Source: Ignavibacteria bacterium
GTDB taxonomy: Bacteria > Bacteroidota > Ignavibacteria > Tepidaquicellales > OLB5
Assembly (NCBI GenBank): GCA_030835025.1
Contig: JAUQWS010000023.1
Coordinates: 62,001-126,000 of the forward strand
Reading direction: 5' to 3'
DNA: 64,000 bases
This document shows, in pieces, positions 59,886-64,000 of this stretch (position 1 is the stretch's first letter; every line of letters starts with the position of its first letter). The notes below the pieces were generated by a model, which worked only from the letters and a program-made list of their open reading frames with translations, was not told the DNA's origin and did not search any database. Both the position numbers and the translations under genes were made by a program.

Positions 59886-61420
59886 CTGCTTACATCAACA
59901 ATTCTTTTTTCAACAACAGAATTTATCGTACCGGCATCTTTGACTGCTTCAATAATTAGATCCCTGTCAATCCATCCTGTCGGCTTTGGTGTTATTTCAA
60001 AACCCGGCTCACCAAAAAACTTCTTAAACTGACCCGTCACATAATTATTTGTTGCAATTGTGTAATTGGCGTCATCCTGAATATCCGCTCTGCCAAGATT
60101 TATGCTTAAAAGAAAATCCTCACCTCCTGCATCAACTATCCTTGAATCATATGAATAACTCAATCCGGATGTATGCAATAATTCAGCTCCCTCGCCTTCT
60201 TTTTGCTTTAGGTACCTTATTCTTATATTATTCTTTATGATCTGTTTAAGCTGGCTGCCTGTAACCGTGAATACCTGTACTTCATTTCCGAATGGGTTTA
60301 TTTCCCAAATATCACCTATAAGTATATCACCTTTGAAAAGGCTCTTTCTCAATCCACCGCCGTTTATGAACGAAATATCAGCCCCTGTCTTCAGTCTGAA
60401 AGCGTCAGCTTCAAACTGACCCAAATTGCATTCTTCACTGTAAGATGCCCGCCAGTCAGATTCAAGCGTACCGATTTTCTTCATAAGCTCCGGCATATAC
60501 TGCGATATCATATCCTCGACTTTCTTTGCAGCATCTTTATCCGTTACCTCAGGGTTAAGTATTGTTTCTATGAGCTGTCCTGCAAAGCTAAGAACTGTAT
60601 CCTTATCCGTATCAATTTTCAGATCAAGCTTACCAAGATTTCTGCCGTATGAGCCTGCCTGCACAATTGCAACTCCGTTTACATTTACGGGTTTAAATAG
60701 TGTTGAGTGTGAGTGTCCGCCTACTATTATATCTATATCACTATAAAACTTAGCGGCAAGTTCCTTATCAGTATCCAGTCCGGAGTGCGACAGTATTACA
60801 ATTATGTCAGCATTTTGTGATTTCAGCTCAGTTATGCCTGCTTGTATCACCGAATCAAGGTTCAGCATAACAAGATCTGTAATATTGGATGGAAGCGAGG
60901 TTTCGAAAAGCTCAGGCAGTGTAATGCCGATTATGCCGAACTTAACACCGTTTACCACTTTTATCACATGGGGCTTCCCCATTAATGAGTTTTTAGACTG
61001 CATGAAAACATTTGCAGAAAGCACGTCGAACTCAGCAAGTTCAAGCGCTGAGTCGAGCGAATACTGGCTATAATCAAACTCATGATTACCCAATACAAAG
61101 GCATCAACGCCGTACATATTCATTAATTCAATTTGTGACCTGCCCCGTGTGAAATTTGATATAGGCGTACCCTGGAAATCATCTCCTGCATTCAGTACAA
61201 GCGAGTTTGGAGTTCTGTATTTTTTCAGATATCCAAGCATACTGCCAACTCCCCCTACATCATAGTAGACCTGCTGTCCTGTCGAGTCTTTCTTGGATAT
61301 CCTATAAGGCTGGTTTCGTGCATGGAAGTCATTCCAGTGGAGAATAGTGACCTCTTTGATTTCCTGTGCAAACAGGTTAAGTGATAATGTTAAAGCAGTA
61401 ATAATTAATAGTATTCGCAT
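59882..61420 (-). CDS. Exported 5'-nucleotidase (UshA family)
   Basis: A 512-residue periplasmic or surface phosphohydrolase. Signal peptide 1-18. The calcineurin-like metal site is seen in Asp31 and His33 (HWNDFH), Asp82 (NAGDDFQG), Asn114-His115 (LGNHEFDYS), HSGLD and GGHSHS. The 5'-nucleotidase C-terminal domain includes FINGGGLRKSLFKGDI and NPFGNEVQVFTVTG. It would turn nucleotides into nucleosides. It converges with the nuclease gene and is divergent from the BMP lipoprotein gene, so all three are close but on separate transcripts. Confidence 0.93.
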   Translation of the reverse strand: MRILLIITALTLSLNLFAQEIKEVTILHWNDFHARNQPYRISKKDSTGQQVYYDVGGVGSMLGYLKKYRTPNSLVLNAGDDFQGTPISNFTRGRSQIELMNMYGVDAFVLGNHEFDYSQYSLDSALELAEFDVLSANVFMQSKNSLMGKPHVIKVVNGVKFGIIGITLPELFETSLPSNITDLVMLNLDSVIQAGITELKSQNADIIVILSHSGLDTDKELAAKFYSDIDIIVGGHSHSTLFKPVNVNGVAIVQAGSYGRNLGKLDLKIDTDKDTVLSFAGQLIETILNPEVTDKDAAKKVEDMISQYMPELMKKIGTLESDWRASYSEECNLGQFEADAFRLKTGADISFINGGGLRKSLFKGDILIGDIWEINPFGNEVQVFTVTGSQLKQIIKNNIRIRYLKQKEGEGAELLHTSGLSYSYDSRIVDAGGEDFLLSINLGRADIQDDANYTIATNNYVTGQFKKFFGEPGFEITPKPTGWIDRDLIIEAVKDAGTINSVVEKRIVDVSR

Positions 61421-61576
61421 AGCAAAATTTATTAGGAATCTACAAATATAACACTTGAGGGTTAAAAGAATGTGAACTTACTTATGCCCTCACTCATAAT
61501 CCCACTTTCAAAGTAAATTAAGCAAGGATAATCAATCACAATTCTGTAATTCAAAGAATCACAGTGTACTTTTCAA

Positions 61577-61607
61577 TTGCACCTCTGGTAAAATTCAAGT
61601 AATTTTG
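61577..61607 (+). promoter_or_regulatory. Promoter of the BMP-type ABC operon
   Basis: TTG (61577-61579), 20-bp spacer, TAATTTTG (61600-61607): a good match to the Bacteroidota TTG-N19-23-TAnnTTTG promoter. It predicts a start near 61613 and a short leader before the TTG start codon at 61636. Confidence 0.6.
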
Positions 61608-61635
61608 ATAAAAATAAGCACTTAACGGGGAAATC

Positions 61636-62646
61636 TTGAAATACAAAATACTGATTCTTGCGATCACACTTCTTACTTTTTCCTGCGGGAAAAAAGATGA
61701 ACCACAAAATAATACCGGCAAGCTGAAAGTCGGATTGGTTTTTGATGTTGGCGGAAGAGGCGATAAGTCATTCAACGATGCTGCTTACCGCGGACTTGAA
61801 AAGGCGAAACAGGAGCTCGGGATTGAATTTGAGTATATTGAGCCGGGACCGGGGGCAGATAGAGAAGCTGCACTCAGGCAATTTTCAAACCGGAAGGATA
61901 TTTCCGTGATATTCGGCATCGGATTTATTTTTACTGATGAGATAACAAAAATTGCTCTGGAGTACCCCGACAAGAAATATGCATGTGTTGATTATACAGT
62001 TGATCCTGCAAAGACCATTCCGCCAAACCTTGTCGCCCTTGAGTTCAGAGAAGAGGAAGGTTCATTTTTGGTGGGTGCAATTGCGGGTCTACTGACAAAA
62101 TCCAACAAAGTCGGTTTCGTTGGCGGAATGGAATCACCCTTAATAAAGAAATTCCAGGTATCTTATGAGGCTGGTGTTAAGCATGTCAATCCGAAATGTG
62201 AAGTACTGATAGGATATGCGGGAGTCACCGGTGATGCATTTAAGAATCCGGGCAAGGGCAAGGAGCTGGCGCTTGGCCAGTATTCTGAAGGCGTTGATAT
62301 TATCTATCACGCTTCAGGCGTCACAGGACTCGGAGTTTTTGAAGCAGCACGGGAGGTGAAGAAGTTTGCAATTGGGGTTGATTCCGACCAAAACGATGAA
62401 GCACCTGGAATTGTTATCACAAGTATGATAAAAGTAGTCGATGTATCGGTCTATGAAATTATTAAGGAAGTTAAAGATGGTACATTCAAAGGCGGCAGAG
62501 TTGAGAACTTCGGGCTTAAATCCAAAGGAGTAGATTATGTTTATTCCGAAAAGAACAGACACCTGATACCCGATGAAGTTCATAAAAGAGTTGAAACCAT
62601 CAGGCAGGAAATTATTGAAGGGAAGATAAGCATTCCGGTTAAATAG
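61636..62646 (+). CDS. BMP-family nucleoside-binding lipoprotein
   Basis: Substrate-binding lipoprotein of a BMP/Med-type ABC importer, a family known for purine nucleosides. TTG start, lipobox FSCG (Cys17). The BMP fold shows KVGLVFDVGGRGDKSFNDAAYRGL at the start, GFVGGMESPLIKKFQVSYEAGV in the middle and FAIGVDSDQND near the ligand hinge. 336 residues is usual. The cognate ATPase follows after 132 bp of AAATGTCAAA-type spacer. Nucleoside specificity is inferred. Confidence 0.92.
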   Translation: MKYKILILAITLLTFSCGKKDEPQNNTGKLKVGLVFDVGGRGDKSFNDAAYRGLEKAKQELGIEFEYIEPGPGADREAALRQFSNRKDISVIFGIGFIFTDEITKIALEYPDKKYACVDYTVDPAKTIPPNLVALEFREEEGSFLVGAIAGLLTKSNKVGFVGGMESPLIKKFQVSYEAGVKHVNPKCEVLIGYAGVTGDAFKNPGKGKELALGQYSEGVDIIYHASGVTGLGVFEAAREVKKFAIGVDSDQNDEAPGIVITSMIKVVDVSVYEIIKEVKDGTFKGGRVENFGLKSKGVDYVYSEKNRHLIPDEVHKRVETIRQEIIEGKISIPVK

Positions 62647-62778
62647 ATTTCAAATGTCAAATTCAAAATGTCAAATTGATTTTACTCTTTCTATCAGCTC
62701 TTATAATATCCGGTATTTTGGCTTTGACATTTGGGATTCTTGGCTCAAGCATGAAGTAATCACAATAACGAAAATTAT
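62647..62778. other. Spacer with AAATGTCAAA repeats
   Basis: The 132-bp gap contains CAAATGTCAAATTCAAAATG and TCAAATTGA, plus the inverted TTTGACATTT. The same motif is found at 56161-56190. No gene or terminator was seen. Confidence 0.5.
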
Positions 62779-64000
62779 ATGAGCCAGGAGCCGGCAATTG
62801 TGATGGAAGGCATCACCAGAATATTTGGTGAAGATTTCAAAGCAAATGATTCCATAGATTTCAGAGTTCGAAAAGGGACTATACACGCACTGGTTGGCGA
62901 AAATGGTGCAGGTAAATCTACACTTATGAATATTCTGTACGGGTTGCTCTCCCCCACCTATGGTACAATTAGAATAAACGGTCTCGAAAAAAACATTAAT
63001 TCCCCCCGCGAAGCAATTTCACTTGGCATTGGCATGGTCCATCAGCATTTCATGCTTATTGAGACTCTTACTGTACTTGAAAACATAATATTAGGTGATG
63101 AAAGTACAGGGCCCTTTGGGAGGCTGGATCTAAGCAAAGCCGCAGAGAAAGTTTCTGCTCTTCTCAAAAGCTTCAGAATTTCAATTGACCTGAATGAAAA
63201 AGTTGAAAATCTGGCAGTTGGAGTTCAGCAGAAAGTGGAAATACTGAAAGTCCTGTACAGGAATGCTGATATTCTGATACTTGATGAACCAACGGCGGTA
63301 CTTACTCCCCAGGAAACAGACGTGCTTTTTGATACTCTTGAGGAACTAAAATCGATCGGTAAAACAATTATCCTTATTTCTCACAAACTATTGGAAGTGC
63401 TTTCAGTAAGTGATTACATAACAGTCTTGAGGCACGGCAAAGTGACCGGAAACCTTAAAACGTCCGAAACTTCAAAAGAAGAGATTTCAGTCTTGATAAC
63501 CGGCGATGAATTCAAAGATTCACTGCAACAGGAATTCAGAAGTGCAGGTGAAATTGTGCTTGAAGTTAAGGGACTATCGGTACTTAATGATAAGAAGTTT
63601 GAAACTGTTAAAAGTGTTTCATTTGAACTTAGGGCCGGAGAAATACTCGGGATAGCAGGTGTTGAAGGCAACGGACAAAGTGAGCTTATTGAAGCTATTT
63701 GCGGGCTTAGGCAAATGAGTTCAGGCAGTATTAAGATTGACGGTCAATCAATTCAAAACACAACTCCGGTATCACTCATACCTTCCGATAAGCTTAAGTT
63801 TGCGATGGTGAAAGAATACGATATAACAGGGAACATACTATTGGGAAGACAAAACGAAGAACAGTTTTCAAAGGCATTGGCTATTAATTATGACAGGCTC
63901 AGGAGATTCTCAGAACAGCTCATTGAAGAATATGATATCAGGCCGTCAGATCCGGATATCAAAATCGGGTCACTATCCGGGGGCAATCAACAGAAGGTTG
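62779..64000 (+). CDS. BMP-type ABC importer ATPase with two nucleotide-binding domains (partial)
   Basis: Runs off the window end after about 407 codons. First domain: Walker A GENGAGKST (residues 40-48), Q-loop GMVHQHFMLIETLTVLENIILG, signature AVGVQQKVEILK and Walker B ILILDEPTAVLTPQE. Second domain: GVEGNGQSELIEAICGL with a non-standard P-loop lacking GKST, and signature SLSGGNQQK. This tandem layout, with GMVHQHFML, is that of sugar/nucleoside importers such as those paired with BMP proteins. Permease genes are expected beyond the window. Confidence 0.93.
   Translation, partial: MSQEPAIVMEGITRIFGEDFKANDSIDFRVRKGTIHALVGENGAGKSTLMNILYGLLSPTYGTIRINGLEKNINSPREAISLGIGMVHQHFMLIETLTVLENIILGDESTGPFGRLDLSKAAEKVSALLKSFRISIDLNEKVENLAVGVQQKVEILKVLYRNADILILDEPTAVLTPQETDVLFDTLEELKSIGKTIILISHKLLEVLSVSDYITVLRHGKVTGNLKTSETSKEEISVLITGDEFKDSLQQEFRSAGEIVLEVKGLSVLNDKKFETVKSVSFELRAGEILGIAGVEGNGQSELIEAICGLRQMSSGSIKIDGQSIQNTTPVSLIPSDKLKFAMVKEYDITGNILLGRQNEEQFSKALAINYDRLRRFSEQLIEEYDIRPSDPDIKIGSLSGGNQQKV

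Overview
The window looks like chromosome of a diderm, T9SS-bearing member of the Bacteroidota/Chlorobi group, most likely an Ignavibacteriota-like bacterium. The evidence is six secreted proteins with C-terminal sorting tails (five with the NYPNPFNP/NFPNPFNP signature, one a variant), a PorV/PorQ-type outer-membrane protein, a TonB-dependent receptor, Bacteroidota-style -7 boxes (TAnnTTTG) and frequent TTG starts. A DivIVA protein beside YggS argues against an ordinary Bacteroidota genome. The phylum call is inference. No rRNA, tRNA, CRISPR array, transposase or phage gene was found.

Layout. (1) 1-7032, minus strand: nine tightly packed genes, rsmB, an IscR/Rrf2 regulator, cysteine desulfurase, an outer-membrane protein, an A-type Fe-S carrier, a Tat-exported superoxide dismutase, two lipoproteins and a TolB-like protein cut by the window edge. 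(2) 7260-13032: alanine-aminotransferase-like enzyme, a DUF559 endonuclease gene inside a set of palindromic repeats, a YD-repeat-like secreted protein, a serine hydrolase and a sugar epimerase/reductase. (3) 13062-16492: Cys-cluster protein, AI-2E family transporter, recX, recA. (4) 16655-26445: an arsenic and dithiol island with two divergent units. Minus: arsR, arsM, acr3. Plus: a second arsR, small thioredoxin, ArsP-type permease, ArsF-like lipoprotein, two more thioredoxin-fold genes, CcdA, TlpA-like protein, an outer-membrane barrel and an Omp28-like lipoprotein, with arsC convergent at the end. (5) 26639-30728: homocysteine methyltransferase, two PNP paralogues (one degenerate), DivIVA, YggS. 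(6) 30729-32679: repeat-rich DNA around one VOC gene.

(7) 32680-36900: a T9SS-secreted peptidylarginine-deiminase-like enzyme and an Asp-box protein. (8) 37030-42486: NTF2-like protein, VOC plus AraC regulator, an unknown gene, and a Cpx-like triad (histidine kinase, response regulator, Spy/CpxP-like protein). (9) 42704-46093: secreted DUF1028 protein, Nudix hydrolase, ribD, ribE. (10) 46325-59639: a seven-gene surface/secretion cluster (secreted proteins, lipoproteins, TonB receptor, PorV-like protein) ending in a secreted OB-fold plus phospholipase-D-type nuclease. (11) 59882-64000: 5'-nucleotidase and the start of a BMP-type nucleoside ABC importer.

The two most interesting proposals are a cytoplasm-to-surface dithiol relay under arsenic control (19333-25994) and a possible extracellular nucleic-acid scavenging locus (46325-64000). 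Both are inferences from domain content and gene order.
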